Of a stretch of DNA of 64,000 nt, positions 36,089 to 45,419 are shown one piece after another. Every line of letters starts with the position of its first letter. The first letter of the stretch is position 1. The stretch is taken from NCBI GenBank assembly GCA_964500415.1, contig CAZCOB010000001.1, positions 1 through 64,000 on the forward strand, in the 5' to 3' direction. The position numbers and the translations under genes were made by a program. The stretch is from JAFGPF01 sp964500415 (GTDB lineage: Bacteria > Chloroflexota > Dehalococcoidia > Dehalococcoidales > RBG-16-60-22). A model generated the notes under the pieces. The model saw only the letters and a list, made by a program, of their open reading frames with translations. It searched no databases and had not been told where the DNA came from.

Positions 36089-37795
36089 TTATTTAATTAC
36101 TCCGGCGTTATAAACGATATTACCGCCGACTACCGTCATTACGGTTTTTATATTCTGTATTTCATGGGGTTCGATACTCAGAATGTCCTGGTCCAGGATA
36201 CAGAGGTCGGCCAGCTTGCCTGCCTCGAGAGAGCCTTTGATTTTTTCCGAGTGGTCCTGCCAGGCACCTTCGATGGTGTACATCCGGATGGCTTCTTCAA
36301 CGGTAATACGCTGGTCCGGCCCCCTGACTGTGCCGGTGGCCTTGGACTCCCGGAGCACCGCCGCCTGGATTCCAGCCTGCCAGCTGGGGTAGACTACCGG
36401 GGCATCAGACCCGGCCGCCAGGTGCGCTCCGGCGTCAAGCATTTTACGCAGCGGGAACTGCCGGGTGGAAAGCTCAATCCCCACCAGCTTATCCATCGCA
36501 TCGGAGAAAGTCCATTTTAAGATTGGCTGTACGCCTAGCCCGAAGCCGTGCCGGGCAGCGAATTCGATATACTCATCCGAGATGAAGTCGGCATGGAGAA
36601 CATAATGACGGAGGCCTTTCGGGGCTTCCTTCTCAGCCTGGAGGAACCCGTCGATGGTGGCTTCAATCGCTCTGCCGCCAATGGCGTGGACCCCCACCTG
36701 AAATCCGTACTTATGGGCAAAGTAAATCATCTTTATCAACTCACTGCGGCGTTCTTCGTCGCTGCTGCCGGGAATAACCAGACTGCCACGACCACTGCCA
36801 TCGGGATAGTCATCGTGCATCCAGGCAGTCTTGGTCATAGGGGTACCGTCGGCGAATATCTTGACCCCCGCCACCCGCAGCCATTCGTTACCGAAACCGG
36901 TATGAATGCCCAGCTGGGGAATAACCTCCCGGAAATCCTCGAAGGTACAGGCGCCGTATTCCCCGAAGAGGTATAGCCAGCCCGCCCTCAGTGTCAGCCT
37001 GCCTTCATTGAGCAGGTCGCTGTAAATCCCGATACAATCGGACCCGAACAGACCCCCCTGGAATTCGTCGCCTCCGGAACCAAGCGCGCCCTCCGTGATG
37101 CTGGTTATACCTAGCGAATTCAGGTCTCTTATCATGGCCTGGATTCCCTGCCGTTTCTCTTCTTTCGTCCAGGGAGGTACCGCCTTCATCACGAGAGCCT
37201 GCGCCGGAAACTCGCTGAAGATACCCGTAAGCTCTCCGGTGGCCGGGTCTTTAGCGATTACCCCGCCCTCCGGGGTCGGTGTGTCTCTGGTAATCCCGGC
37301 TGCCTCCATTGCCCGGCTGTTCACCCACACCTCGTGCTGGGTGTAATGACCGAGTATTACAGGGTTATCCGGAGACACTGCATCCAGGTCCCGGCGGCTC
37401 GGGTAACGCGCCGGGTCTTTTAAGCATTCCTCCAGATAGCCTTCGTCCCAGCCCATACCCCGTATCCACTCACCGGGTCTGGCTTCTTTCGCCTTCTCGG
37501 CGACAGCCTTCACGATATCACTGATTGATTTTACCGTCGGATAGCCGACATCAAGGGTCAGGGGAGGCCGCGTGCCGCCGTAGAGGGCGGCATGAATATG
37601 AGCGTCATTAATACCCGGCAGCATCGTCCTGCCCTTAAGGTCGATAACCTCGCTTTTAGCGTCGATACATGTTTTAATACCCTCATCCGACCCAACGGCA
37701 AGAATTTTGTCTCCTTCAACTGCCACCGCTTGAGCGATAGAGAAACTACCGTCAACTGTAATCACCTTTCCGTTGATAAAAACTAAGTTAGCCAT
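36089..37795 (-). CDS. YtcJ-like metal-dependent amidohydrolase, paralogue 1
   Basis: 568-aa amidohydrolase-3 family protein. N-terminal beta-sandwich with INDAHIHAALYGG (H-x-H metal ligands, near residue 64-76), central GVKIFADGTPMTKTAWM, later VGVHAIGGRAIEATIDGFLQ (His) and HYVLHADFIS (His), and the distal Asp in AGSDAPVVYPSW. The C-terminus carries LCILDQDILSIEP, the returning composite domain. These enzymes hydrolyse amides, ureas or N-acyl groups. The start shares one base with the stop of the NTF2-like gene, so translation is coupled. Confidence 0.85.
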   Translation of the reverse strand: MANLVFINGKVITVDGSFSIAQAVAVEGDKILAVGSDEGIKTCIDAKSEVIDLKGRTMLPGINDAHIHAALYGGTRPPLTLDVGYPTVKSISDIVKAVAEKAKEARPGEWIRGMGWDEGYLEECLKDPARYPSRRDLDAVSPDNPVILGHYTQHEVWVNSRAMEAAGITRDTPTPEGGVIAKDPATGELTGIFSEFPAQALVMKAVPPWTKEEKRQGIQAMIRDLNSLGITSITEGALGSGGDEFQGGLFGSDCIGIYSDLLNEGRLTLRAGWLYLFGEYGACTFEDFREVIPQLGIHTGFGNEWLRVAGVKIFADGTPMTKTAWMHDDYPDGSGRGSLVIPGSSDEERRSELIKMIYFAHKYGFQVGVHAIGGRAIEATIDGFLQAEKEAPKGLRHYVLHADFISDEYIEFAARHGFGLGVQPILKWTFSDAMDKLVGIELSTRQFPLRKMLDAGAHLAAGSDAPVVYPSWQAGIQAAVLRESKATGTVRGPDQRITVEEAIRMYTIEGAWQDHSEKIKGSLEAGKLADLCILDQDILSIEPHEIQNIKTVMTVVGGNIVYNAGVIK

Positions 37796-38205
37796 TACAT
37801 CGCCTGCTTTCCGCTAATAATTTCTGCAAAATAGGCAGAATCAAAATGCATCCGGACGCTCTTGATTTTGTCGTCCCTGAATTCATAGATATTGGCGCAG
37901 GGTATCTCGAACGTTTGCGCATCCCCGCCTCCCACAAGCAGCCACTCAACGGCAACCCGATTACCCTCACCGAAAACGCCCTGCACCCTGGCTTTCACCG
38001 GCGGCAGGTTTGCCAGCCATGTAAAAAAATCCTTTACCTCGTCAAGACCGGAAGCAGTGTTAGTGTCCTTGTAGCCGGCGACCTTCATAACCGGGTCCCA
38101 TACCACGGCGCTGTCGGTATAACAGGCCAGTTTTTTCTCCAGGGTCTCCGGGCCGATACTGAGGACATCGGCAGTAGCTACCTTCTTATTATTTTCTACG
38201 CTCAC
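37795..38205 (-). CDS. NTF2-like (SnoaL type) protein, paralogue 1
   Basis: 136-aa cone-shaped alpha+beta fold of the NTF2/SnoaL superfamily: EKKLACYTDSAVVWDPVMKVAGYKDTNTASGLDEVKDFF, then VQGVFGEGNRVAVEWLLVGGG and CANIYEFRDDKIKSVRMHFD. Members are isomerases, hydratases or binding proteins; catalytic residues cannot be fixed here. It is followed by the amidohydrolase (overlap one base) and preceded by the cupin (22-base gap). Confidence 0.75.
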   Translation of the reverse strand: MSVENNKKVATADVLSIGPETLEKKLACYTDSAVVWDPVMKVAGYKDTNTASGLDEVKDFFTWLANLPPVKARVQGVFGEGNRVAVEWLLVGGGDAQTFEIPCANIYEFRDDKIKSVRMHFDSAYFAEIISGKQAM

Positions 38206-38227
38206 AGAATTCCTCCATCCCGATTTA

Positions 38228-38698
38228 TTATTTGTATTGCCCCGGATTCTTTATGGCATCATCTTCAGCCGTGGGATATTTATCGGTCAAAGCAAATACC
38301 ACCAGCAGGAACGGCTTATCGACACGTTTATGCATGAAGGGGCAGTGTGGCACGCCTTTCGGTACGAAAATCGTAGTCGTCTTACTAAAAGTGTGTTTTT
38401 CATCGCCGATGTGAAATTCAATCTCGCCGCCCAACTCCCGCGGGCGCTCCGGGTCAGTCCCGATAAAACAGAGGACTTCGTCAAAATCATGGGTATGCGT
38501 CCATTCCACGGGATCCGGCTCTGGTATCTGAAAACACCATCCGATATCTACCACCGCCGGTGAGCCTGCAATGATGTCGCCGTCGAGATAAATCTCGTCG
38601 GGGAAGGTTACTCCTTTGACGTTCTTAACCGGGTGGTAAGCAACACTTTCCACCCTGGGTTCGGTGATGAAGTATTTACCGTATTTGCTTTCCCCCAT
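38228..38698 (-). CDS. Small cupin-like protein (member 2 of 4)
   Basis: 156-aa cupin beginning MGESKYGKYFITEPRVE. Motif 1 is THTHDFDEVLCFIGTDPERPRELGGEIEF, motif 2 is FVPKGVPHCPFMHKRVDKPFL. The His-x-His...Glu and late His suggest a metal site. It shares HDFDEV, LGGE and HCP...RVD-P with the copies at 57963 and 59725. It sits between the aminotransferase and NTF2-like genes in unit A. Confidence 0.8.
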   Translation of the reverse strand: MGESKYGKYFITEPRVESVAYHPVKNVKGVTFPDEIYLDGDIIAGSPAVVDIGWCFQIPEPDPVEWTHTHDFDEVLCFIGTDPERPRELGGEIEFHIGDEKHTFSKTTTIFVPKGVPHCPFMHKRVDKPFLLVVFALTDKYPTAEDDAIKNPGQYK

Positions 38699-38776
38699 TT
38701 TGTATCACACCTTTCTTCCAGATATCGGCTTATAATAACAAATATCGATAAAAATTCTCCGGTCAGGATTCATATT

Positions 38777-40153
38777 TCAGTGTTTTCTACAGACATCCAG
38801 AACAATATCAACCGCCTTTTCCAGATATTCTTTAGTGATGGTCAAGGGGGGCATGAAACGTATCACATTATGGTAGCGACCGCAGGGGACGGCGATTACG
38901 CCCCGGTCAAGCAGCCCGGACAATATTTTGCCCATGTCATCGGCGGGGAGGGGTTCCCTGGTTTCCTTGTTCTTCACCAGCTCCACCCCGATGAACAAAC
39001 CCCGACCTCGGACATCCCCAACAATATTAATTTTCTTTGATTCTTCTTTAAGCCTGGCTTCTATTTCTTCACCCAGCTTGGCGGCCCTGCCCATCAGGTC
39101 GTAATTCTTATCGGTCAGTATATCGATATTGGTCATGCAGACAGCGGCGGAGAGAGCGTTCCCGGCAAATGTACCCGGCTGGGAAGCCTCTACCAGTTTA
39201 TCGGCAAAATCGGCTTTAAACGTAAGACCGGCCATCGGGAGGTCGCCACCCAGTCCCTTGCCCCATATAAGCATGTCCGGGACGACATCACTAAACTCGA
39301 TAGACCACATTTTACCGCTGCGTCCCGCCCCTGCCTGGACTTCATCGGCGATAAACAAGGCACCGCATTTTTCGCAGGCTTTCTTCAATGTCTCCATATA
39401 ACCCGGCGGCGGTACCAGGTAGCCTCCCTCCCCCTGCAGCGGCTCCACGATGAGTGCGGCGACGTCATCAGCCGCAGTGTAAGGGGTATTGAGCACATAA
39501 TCGACGTATTTAGCACATTGGAGGTCACAGCTCGGGTACTCCAGGCCAAAGCAGCAGCGGTAACAATAGGCATAAGGCACGTGGATTACATAGGGCATGA
39601 GAGGACCGTAACCATGATGGTACTGGTCCCCGGTGGTCAGCGCCCCGGAACCGCACCACACCCCGTGATAGGCGCCGTGAAAAGCGACAATCTGCGCCCT
39701 CCCGGTCAAATGACGAGCGAACTTTATGGCTGTTTCCACAGCTCCGCTGCCGCTCTGGGTAAAGTAACTGACACAATTGCCACGCAAACCTTCAGGCATG
39801 ATATCGGATATTTTCCTAGCTAATTCCGTACGACGGGTATTAACCGCTTCAGCGGCGTGCATAATTTTACCCAACTGCCCCTCCATGGCCTGGACTACTC
39901 TGGGGTGTCTGCGTCCCACAGAATTTACCGCTACCCCGGCGGACATATCGATGAAAATGTTTCCGTCGGGGTCTTTCACCGCGGCGCCCATACCCTCGTC
40001 AAAAACCGGAGGAGCCGCGCTGCCGGGTCGGGTTAAAGACTCGTATTTGGGTACGTCTTTCAACACCTTGAGACTCTTGGGGCCGGGAATAGCGGTTATT
40101 ATTTCCGGAGCTCCGGGGTAGGATAATTTAGCGAGTTCTGCTTCTGATATCAC
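38777..40153 (-). CDS. Class III aminotransferase
   Basis: 458-aa PLP enzyme of the omega/4-aminobutyrate type. Landmarks: MSAGVAVNSVGRRHPRVVQA at the N-terminus, the cofactor aspartate in ADEVQAGAGRSGKMW, and the PLP lysine in IWGKGLGGDLPMAG near residue 273. These enzymes move an amino group from an omega-amine or amino acid to 2-oxoglutarate or pyruvate, leaving an aldehyde or semialdehyde. An extra cysteine-rich stretch CYRCCFGLEYPSCDLQC (about 197-213) is unusual. It is the third gene of unit A. Confidence 0.88.
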   Translation of the reverse strand: MISEAELAKLSYPGAPEIITAIPGPKSLKVLKDVPKYESLTRPGSAAPPVFDEGMGAAVKDPDGNIFIDMSAGVAVNSVGRRHPRVVQAMEGQLGKIMHAAEAVNTRRTELARKISDIMPEGLRGNCVSYFTQSGSGAVETAIKFARHLTGRAQIVAFHGAYHGVWCGSGALTTGDQYHHGYGPLMPYVIHVPYAYCYRCCFGLEYPSCDLQCAKYVDYVLNTPYTAADDVAALIVEPLQGEGGYLVPPPGYMETLKKACEKCGALFIADEVQAGAGRSGKMWSIEFSDVVPDMLIWGKGLGGDLPMAGLTFKADFADKLVEASQPGTFAGNALSAAVCMTNIDILTDKNYDLMGRAAKLGEEIEARLKEESKKINIVGDVRGRGLFIGVELVKNKETREPLPADDMGKILSGLLDRGVIAVPCGRYHNVIRFMPPLTITKEYLEKAVDIVLDVCRKH

Positions 40154-40234
40154 AATTTTACCCTCCTTGTTAAGGATGTATTATGTAAATTTATATCGTA
40201 CGACTATTCTATAATCACAGGTATAAATACCTGA

Positions 40235-41065
40235 TTAAAAGCCGTTACCGCGAGATAATTGACCGCCGTCTATATAGATAGTCTGTCCCGTAACCCAGTC
40301 GGATGCCTCTGATGCAAGATATACCACCAGCAGTCCGATTTCACGTATTTCACCTAATCGCCCCAGAGGAACCCTCTCCAGTATTGCCTTCTTTCTCTCC
40401 GGGTCATCGAGCACGGGCGCGCTTAATTCGGTATGAACGCTCCCGGGACCGACGGCATTAACGCAGATGTTATAAGGGGCCCACTCCGTGGCCAGGCAGC
40501 GGGTAAACATACTCAGGCCGGCTTTACTGACACAATATGCCGAAAAATAAGGAGGAGCCAGCTCGGCACTGTTCGAACTGATGTTAATGACTTTCCCCTT
40601 TTGCCGCCCCATCATATGCGGACCCACAGCCTGCGCGAAGAGAAAGGCACTGGTCAAATTGGTATTTAAAACAAGGTGCCATTCTTCTTCGGTTAGCGGT
40701 GTATCCCAGCTATCTGCGGTCTGCCAGCCCTCGAGCTTCATCCCGGCTACGAAAGCAATGGGTTTGAGAATGGGTATGCCGGCATTATTTACGAGGATAT
40801 CTATTTTACCGAATTCTGAAACGGTTTTGGTAACTGCATTTTCCACGTGCTCTTTCTTGAGCACGTCGGTCGGAACAACCAGTACGCTACGCCCCAACTT
40901 GCGTATCTCTTTAGCCGCGTTTTCTAGCTGCTCCTCGGTGCGAGCCGCCAGGGTAACGTTCGCGCCGGCCTCAGCGAGAGTCTGGGCAATCCCCCTGCCG
41001 ATGCCCCTTCCCGCCCCTGTTACGATAGCTACCTTGCCTTGAAGACTGTATTCCTTAAGAATCAC
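40235..41065 (-). CDS. Short-chain dehydrogenase/reductase
   Basis: 276-aa SDR. NAD(P) motif TGAGRGIGRGIA (residues 17-28), NNAGI near 94, catalytic Ser in ISSNSAEL and YCVSK (Tyr-x3-Lys). A slightly long insertion (VAGMKLEGWQTADSWDTPL) follows the NNAG. The start GTG overlaps the TRAP gene stop by GTGA. It could interconvert an alcohol or ketone of the imported substrate; the true substrate is unknown. Confidence 0.9.
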   Translation of the reverse strand: MILKEYSLQGKVAIVTGAGRGIGRGIAQTLAEAGANVTLAARTEEQLENAAKEIRKLGRSVLVVPTDVLKKEHVENAVTKTVSEFGKIDILVNNAGIPILKPIAFVAGMKLEGWQTADSWDTPLTEEEWHLVLNTNLTSAFLFAQAVGPHMMGRQKGKVINISSNSAELAPPYFSAYCVSKAGLSMFTRCLATEWAPYNICVNAVGPGSVHTELSAPVLDDPERKKAILERVPLGRLGEIREIGLLVVYLASEASDWVTGQTIYIDGGQLSRGNGF

Positions 41066-42132
41066 TTATCTCCTGATTTCTTATAATCGCTGATTAACCT
41101 CTTTACCTCGTCATAAACTGCACGAGCCGGTAATCCCATATCTTCAACTTCTTCCATCCACGCTAACGTAACCGATTCAGCGGTTTTCCTCCACTCTTCT
41201 ATTTCTTCATCATTAAGAGTCGAGAAAGTATTACCCAGCTTCTTAGCTTCATTGATTGCCTTTACAATCTCAGCTTCATCTATTGAAATATACTTTTCCT
41301 CAATCCAGGAAGAATTGCCTAAAATAATTTCCCGGATATCCTCAGGAAGCTTATTCCAGACTACCTCGTTTGCCCACATGCCATGCATGCCCATGCTGAT
41401 ACCGGCATCGCCGAAATCCGTATGATAATGGAAAAGGGGAATGAGACCGTAGCCACTGACGGCCGACCAGTGTACCATGATACTGTCGGCAAGGCCTGTT
41501 TCCAGGGATGTTTCCCAATCAGGTGGCCCCACGCTGGTAATCGGGGTGGCACCTGCGTTAGTTGCAATTTCAGCCAGGCGACCGGACGTAATAACTTTTA
41601 TACCTTTGTAATCCGCGGGGATACGTACTTCACGGTTAACCATATGTATCTGATTGGGCGGCATACTGCATATCCATAACAACCTGGTACCTTCAAATTC
41701 CGCTTCTAACTCCGGGAATTTGGGAAATATTTCATGGTATATATCAGTTGCCATTTGCATATCTTCCCACCCCATGAACGGCAAGCCGGTGAAGCCGTTA
41801 AGAGCGTGCAGCGCAGGGTCTTCACCGAAACCGATTACGAAATAACCGATATCAGTCATACCCGTTTGGATGGCCTTCCAGGTATCGCTCGCTTTTACCA
41901 GAGACTGGCCCCAGTAAAAGGTAAATTTTACCCTGCCGCCGCTCTGTTCCTCGATAATTTCCGCCCATTCTTCATTGACCTTGGAGATGGGTAGCTGGGA
42001 CGGACCCCAGGTAGAAACCTTTAGCTCTAGCGGCTTTTCTACCGTTGGCTGCGGAGCATTTTCAGCGCATCCTCCAAGGACCGCCAGACCTGTAAGCAGT
42101 AACGTTAGAAATATTGTTATATTTTTTTTCAT
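41062..42132 (-). CDS. dctP: TRAP-type solute-binding lipoprotein (DctP family), first gene of unit A
   Basis: 356-aa periplasmic-type binding protein with a lipoprotein signal: LLLTGLAVLGGCAEN (lipobox LGGC, Cys22). The mature part has the DctP fold with the substrate-carboxylate arginine region (NREVRIPADYKGIKVITSGR). No DctQ or DctM membrane genes occur in the window, so its partner is elsewhere or it works with another carrier. It lies just downstream of promoter element copy A. Confidence 0.88.
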   Translation of the reverse strand: MKKNITIFLTLLLTGLAVLGGCAENAPQPTVEKPLELKVSTWGPSQLPISKVNEEWAEIIEEQSGGRVKFTFYWGQSLVKASDTWKAIQTGMTDIGYFVIGFGEDPALHALNGFTGLPFMGWEDMQMATDIYHEIFPKFPELEAEFEGTRLLWICSMPPNQIHMVNREVRIPADYKGIKVITSGRLAEIATNAGATPITSVGPPDWETSLETGLADSIMVHWSAVSGYGLIPLFHYHTDFGDAGISMGMHGMWANEVVWNKLPEDIREIILGNSSWIEEKYISIDEAEIVKAINEAKKLGNTFSTLNDEEIEEWRKTAESVTLAWMEEVEDMGLPARAVYDEVKRLISDYKKSGDK

Positions 42133-42212
42133 ATTCCATTATTCCTTGATAAGGCGTAAGGTGAAATAATATATAAGATTGTCAAATAATAATAAAAGAT
42201 TTTTAGCAACCA

Positions 42213-42300
42213 GATATTGCTTTCAGAGTATATCATACAGCCATGTACTTCAAGATACTATTAGTCTCTATCTTTTGGACTACAAAGTATATCTTTTGGC
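42213..42300 (-). promoter_or_regulatory. Shared promoter/activator element, copy A (unit A)
   Basis: Minus-strand element with -10 TATACT (42232-42227). Just upstream is the 35-bp box 42280-42246, which reads GTCCAAAAGAT..GAG.CTA..., ending GTATCTTGAAGTA. A second CCAAAAGAT lies 21 bp further up. The -10 is 15 bases beyond TTGAAG, too close for an ordinary -35, so an activator is likely. 31 of 35 positions equal copy C. It is 80 bases upstream of the TRAP gene. Confidence 0.75.
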
Positions 42301-42343
42301 TGAAACGAAGACGTGTCAAGTATCAATTTTAACCGCTTTTTGT

Positions 42344-42349
42344 TAAAAT
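42344..42349 (+). promoter_or_regulatory. -10 box of the response-regulator gene; possible leaderless start
   Basis: TAAAAT ends 7 bases before the ATG at 42357, so transcription would begin at or next to the start codon. No Shine-Dalgarno site precedes the ATG (ATACAGATT). No clear -35 is visible. Confidence 0.4.
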
Positions 42350-42356
42350 ACAGATT

Positions 42357-43064
42357 ATGAACGACATTGTCCCAGCAGCAGAACAAAATAATGAAGAACC
42401 GAAAAAGACTTCAATTATTCTGGCAGACGACCACCCAATCGTGCGCAAAGCTCTCAGGAACGACCTCGAAAAAGAAGTTGATTTTATTGTTCTGGCAGAG
42501 GCCGGCGATGGTGAAGAGGCCGTGACACTTGTTTCCGAGCTAATCCCAGATGTAGTGATTATGGATATCGGAATGCCTAGGATAAACGGCATAGAAGCAA
42601 CTCGACAAATAAAATCAACCCACCCTGACATCATCGTACTGGTTCTTACCGTCTATGATGACGTCGAACATATACTCGGTATACTTGAATCCGGGGCTGA
42701 CGGGTACCTGACAAAGAATATACTGGTCGAAGACATCATTAAATCCATACGTTCCGTTGTAGCCGGCGAAACGGTACTATCTCCTCAGGTTTTTCAACAA
42801 GTATTAAAATACGCTCTTAGACACAGTATTAAACCTATACGTTTAGATACCGGAGTGAAGCTTACCGCGCGTGAACTGGAAATTCTTCAATTAATCGCAA
42901 GGGGTATCAGCAACAAAGAAATAGCGAATGAGTTGAATATAAGTTCACGCACTGTAAAGAGTCACATGGTTGATATATTTCGTAAGTTAGACGTGTCCTC
43001 CAGGACAGAGGCAGTTATTACTTCACTAAGAATCGGCTTCATTAATATTAATAATATCGGCTGA
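42357..43064 (+). CDS. NarL/FixJ-type response regulator
   Basis: 235-aa two-component regulator. Receiver domain: ADDHPIVRKAL (acidic pocket, residues 22-32), phosphoacceptor Asp in VVIMDIGMPRINGIEATR (near 65), Lys in LTKNI. Output: LuxR-type helix-turn-helix LTARELEILQLIARGISNKEIANELNISSRTVKSHMVDIF. It is followed 12 bases later by its probable kinase and faces unit A across copy A of the shared promoter element. It is the best candidate activator of units A, B and C. Confidence 0.92.
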   Translation: MNDIVPAAEQNNEEPKKTSIILADDHPIVRKALRNDLEKEVDFIVLAEAGDGEEAVTLVSELIPDVVIMDIGMPRINGIEATRQIKSTHPDIIVLVLTVYDDVEHILGILESGADGYLTKNILVEDIIKSIRSVVAGETVLSPQVFQQVLKYALRHSIKPIRLDTGVKLTARELEILQLIARGISNKEIANELNISSRTVKSHMVDIFRKLDVSSRTEAVITSLRIGFININNIG

Positions 43065-43076
43065 TAAGGCACTGGT

Positions 43077-44168
43077 ATGAAGCGGCTTGCAGACATAAAA
43101 TTCGCAGACGGAATTAGCATATTCCGTAATTTTCACTTCTGGGCCATAGTAATTATTATGCTTGGCCTAACTTTCATGTATTACTCTGATATTTTATTTA
43201 TCAATCTTTTTAACCAGAGATGGAGCTGGTTGTGGCACCTGGTAATTTTTGAATTTAACAATGATATACACGGCAGCCTTTTTGTCATCCCGTTTGTATA
43301 CGCAGCGGTAATATTCTGGTGGCGCGGTATTCTACTTACGTGGCTATTTACCATGGTCGTAATGATACCCAGAATTTACTACTACGCGCCTGACATTAAC
43401 TCGTTAATCACCAATATATTCTTGTTATTAGTGCCACTACTGATTGTGGCTATCCTGGCCTTACAGATAAAGTGGAGGGAGGCCGAAAAGAAGGCATCAA
43501 TAGAACGCGAAAAAGAACGTCAGGCTTACATGGCTCGTATCTTTATCTCTCAAGAAGAAGAGAGAAAAAGGATTTCAAGAGAGATTCACGATGATACAAC
43601 ACAGAGGTTATGGATAGTAGCAAATGACGTGCGGAGGCTGGCAGTTGATAAAATCCGCAGTATTGATTCCCAAACAGGGGACGATCTCGAAGCGATTAAG
43701 GACACCGTGTTAAATATAGCTGAGGATACGAAAAGGTTAAGTCTTGCCCTAAGGCCTGGTATACTGGATGACCTTGGTCTCGTCCCGGCGATGAGGTGGC
43801 TGGTCGACCAACTAAATAGAGACGATTCTGTCCAGGCAAAGGTATCTGTGGAGGGCCGCCAACGTTCGCTAAACCAGGAGATTAACAATCATTTATTCCG
43901 TATTGTCCAGGAAGCCTTGAACAATATAAGGCGACACGCAAAAGCAACTGAAGTGAACGTTAAACTTGTATTTTCTAAAGAGACCGTAAAATTATTAGTT
44001 CAAGACAATGGCAAAGGTTTTGTATTTAAAGATATTGACAATTTCCCACATCAGGAAAGAATAGGGATAATAGGAATGCAGGAAAGAGCCAGATTGCTTA
44101 AAAGTAATTTACAAATTTCTTCCAAGTCGGGTAAAGGTACAACTGTTTCGGTTGAATTCAGAGAGTAG
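43077..44168 (+). CDS. Membrane sensor histidine kinase (HisKA_3/NarX type)
   Basis: 363-aa kinase. About four hydrophobic segments in the first 125 residues form the sensor, followed by a coiled-coil stretch (KWREAEKKASIEREKERQAY). The dimerisation helix is RKRISREIHDDTTQRLW, with His as phosphoacceptor. The HATPase domain shows NNIRRHAKATEV (N box) and DNGKGF. There is no large periplasmic domain, so sensing is probably within the membrane. It pairs with the upstream NarL-type regulator. Confidence 0.9.
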   Translation: MKRLADIKFADGISIFRNFHFWAIVIIMLGLTFMYYSDILFINLFNQRWSWLWHLVIFEFNNDIHGSLFVIPFVYAAVIFWWRGILLTWLFTMVVMIPRIYYYAPDINSLITNIFLLLVPLLIVAILALQIKWREAEKKASIEREKERQAYMARIFISQEEERKRISREIHDDTTQRLWIVANDVRRLAVDKIRSIDSQTGDDLEAIKDTVLNIAEDTKRLSLALRPGILDDLGLVPAMRWLVDQLNRDDSVQAKVSVEGRQRSLNQEINNHLFRIVQEALNNIRRHAKATEVNVKLVFSKETVKLLVQDNGKGFVFKDIDNFPHQERIGIIGMQERARLLKSNLQISSKSGKGTTVSVEFRE

Positions 44169-44203
44169 ACCGTATACTAATTAAATCCATCACGGCTAAT
44201 ACA

Positions 44204-45274
44204 TTAATTCAACTTATACTCTAAGTATTCATATTTACAGGGTTGTCCCCAGGTAGCATACAGCACTCCGTCTTCCGGCACCATGATTTCCGCGGCGAGC
44301 GTCTCGCCAAGCTGCACTTCCATGTCGGTGTGTTTACAGATAGAACGCGGGTAATCGGTATGGTCGGTCAGGAACTCTTCCATTAACTCGACAGTCAGTT
44401 CGCCGTAGTGTTCTTCCATGAGCCTCTTTAACCGTTGGATACGAACGTAACTGTCTCCCTCCATGAAACCGAACATTTTATCGCCCTTCTTAAATCTCTC
44501 CGTGATGTAATGGTTCGTGTGGACCAGCATGTCTCTTTCCGGCTGTATCACGTTATAGTCGCCCGGCCTGGTCTCAATTCCGATTATATCCCCCTCGGCG
44601 CTGGCAAAACCGTAGTAGAGTATACTGCGCCCGGCCCCACATACGACCCCCAGGGCATCACCAATCCTCTTCTGCCTCATCGCCTTCGGTATTACACAAG
44701 CACAGGGTACGTTGAGTGTCTGCTGTTCGGCAGGACTCAACATGACATTTAAAACCATCCCCAGACCCGCCGTGGTCAGGGATAGCTCCCCGACTCCTCC
44801 GCCTGCGAACACCAGGGATAACTGCTCCAGGCCATCCGGGAATTTCGTTTTCACCAGGTCTATGCTGATTCCGGGATTGAGGTCGTACGTCTGCCCGATG
44901 ATAGTCTTGCCTCCCCTGGTCGCATTCCCCGTGGCTATGAAAGACGTACAGAGCGCCGCTATACGCTGGTAATACATGCCTACCTCAAGCCTGCACCTCA
45001 ACGCGAAAACCTCATCAAAACTCACCCCCGCTCCATCTGCCTGTCCCTTCAGCGTTTCAATTAACTCCGGGTCGAAACTCTCTACCAGCGGGAGATACTT
45101 CCTGGCATTGGCAATAATGTCTTCCTTGCCGGTTTTCTGAAACATGCTGATATCACTGAAAAGCGAATCGATAGAACCGATAAGGCTGTCCCGGCAGTAC
45201 TCGCCATACTGCCTGCCGATTTCGTAAAAACTACCGCTACATTCGATTAATTTGTACTCTTTCCTTTCCTTCAC
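44204..45274 (-). CDS. C45 family autoproteolytic acyltransferase/hydrolase, paralogue 1
   Basis: 356-aa Ntn enzyme of the isopenicillin-N acyltransferase/acid ceramidase-like group. Candidate nucleophile Cys109 in RIAALCTSFIATG, exposed by self-cleavage; GKTIIGQTYDLNPG follows in the family position. Members cleave or exchange N-acyl groups. The paralogue at 61453 has the same Cys109 and near-identical blocks (KAMRQKRIGDALGV; EGDIIGIET). Distal gene of unit B, 145 bases after the RidA-like gene. Confidence 0.85.
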   Translation of the reverse strand: MKERKEYKLIECSGSFYEIGRQYGEYCRDSLIGSIDSLFSDISMFQKTGKEDIIANARKYLPLVESFDPELIETLKGQADGAGVSFDEVFALRCRLEVGMYYQRIAALCTSFIATGNATRGGKTIIGQTYDLNPGISIDLVKTKFPDGLEQLSLVFAGGGVGELSLTTAGLGMVLNVMLSPAEQQTLNVPCACVIPKAMRQKRIGDALGVVCGAGRSILYYGFASAEGDIIGIETRPGDYNVIQPERDMLVHTNHYITERFKKGDKMFGFMEGDSYVRIQRLKRLMEEHYGELTVELMEEFLTDHTDYPRSICKHTDMEVQLGETLAAEIMVPEDGVLYATWGQPCKYEYLEYKLN

Positions 45275-45419
45275 CTACTGCTCCTTTTTCCCGTCATCCA
45301 GTAATAATACGCATAATCACTCTCAATGTACACCGCAATACAGTCAGGCATACAGGCCAGATATGCACTCCCGCTGAATTTAAGGATAAAGCTAAAATTC
45401 TTATGAATAACCTGTATTT

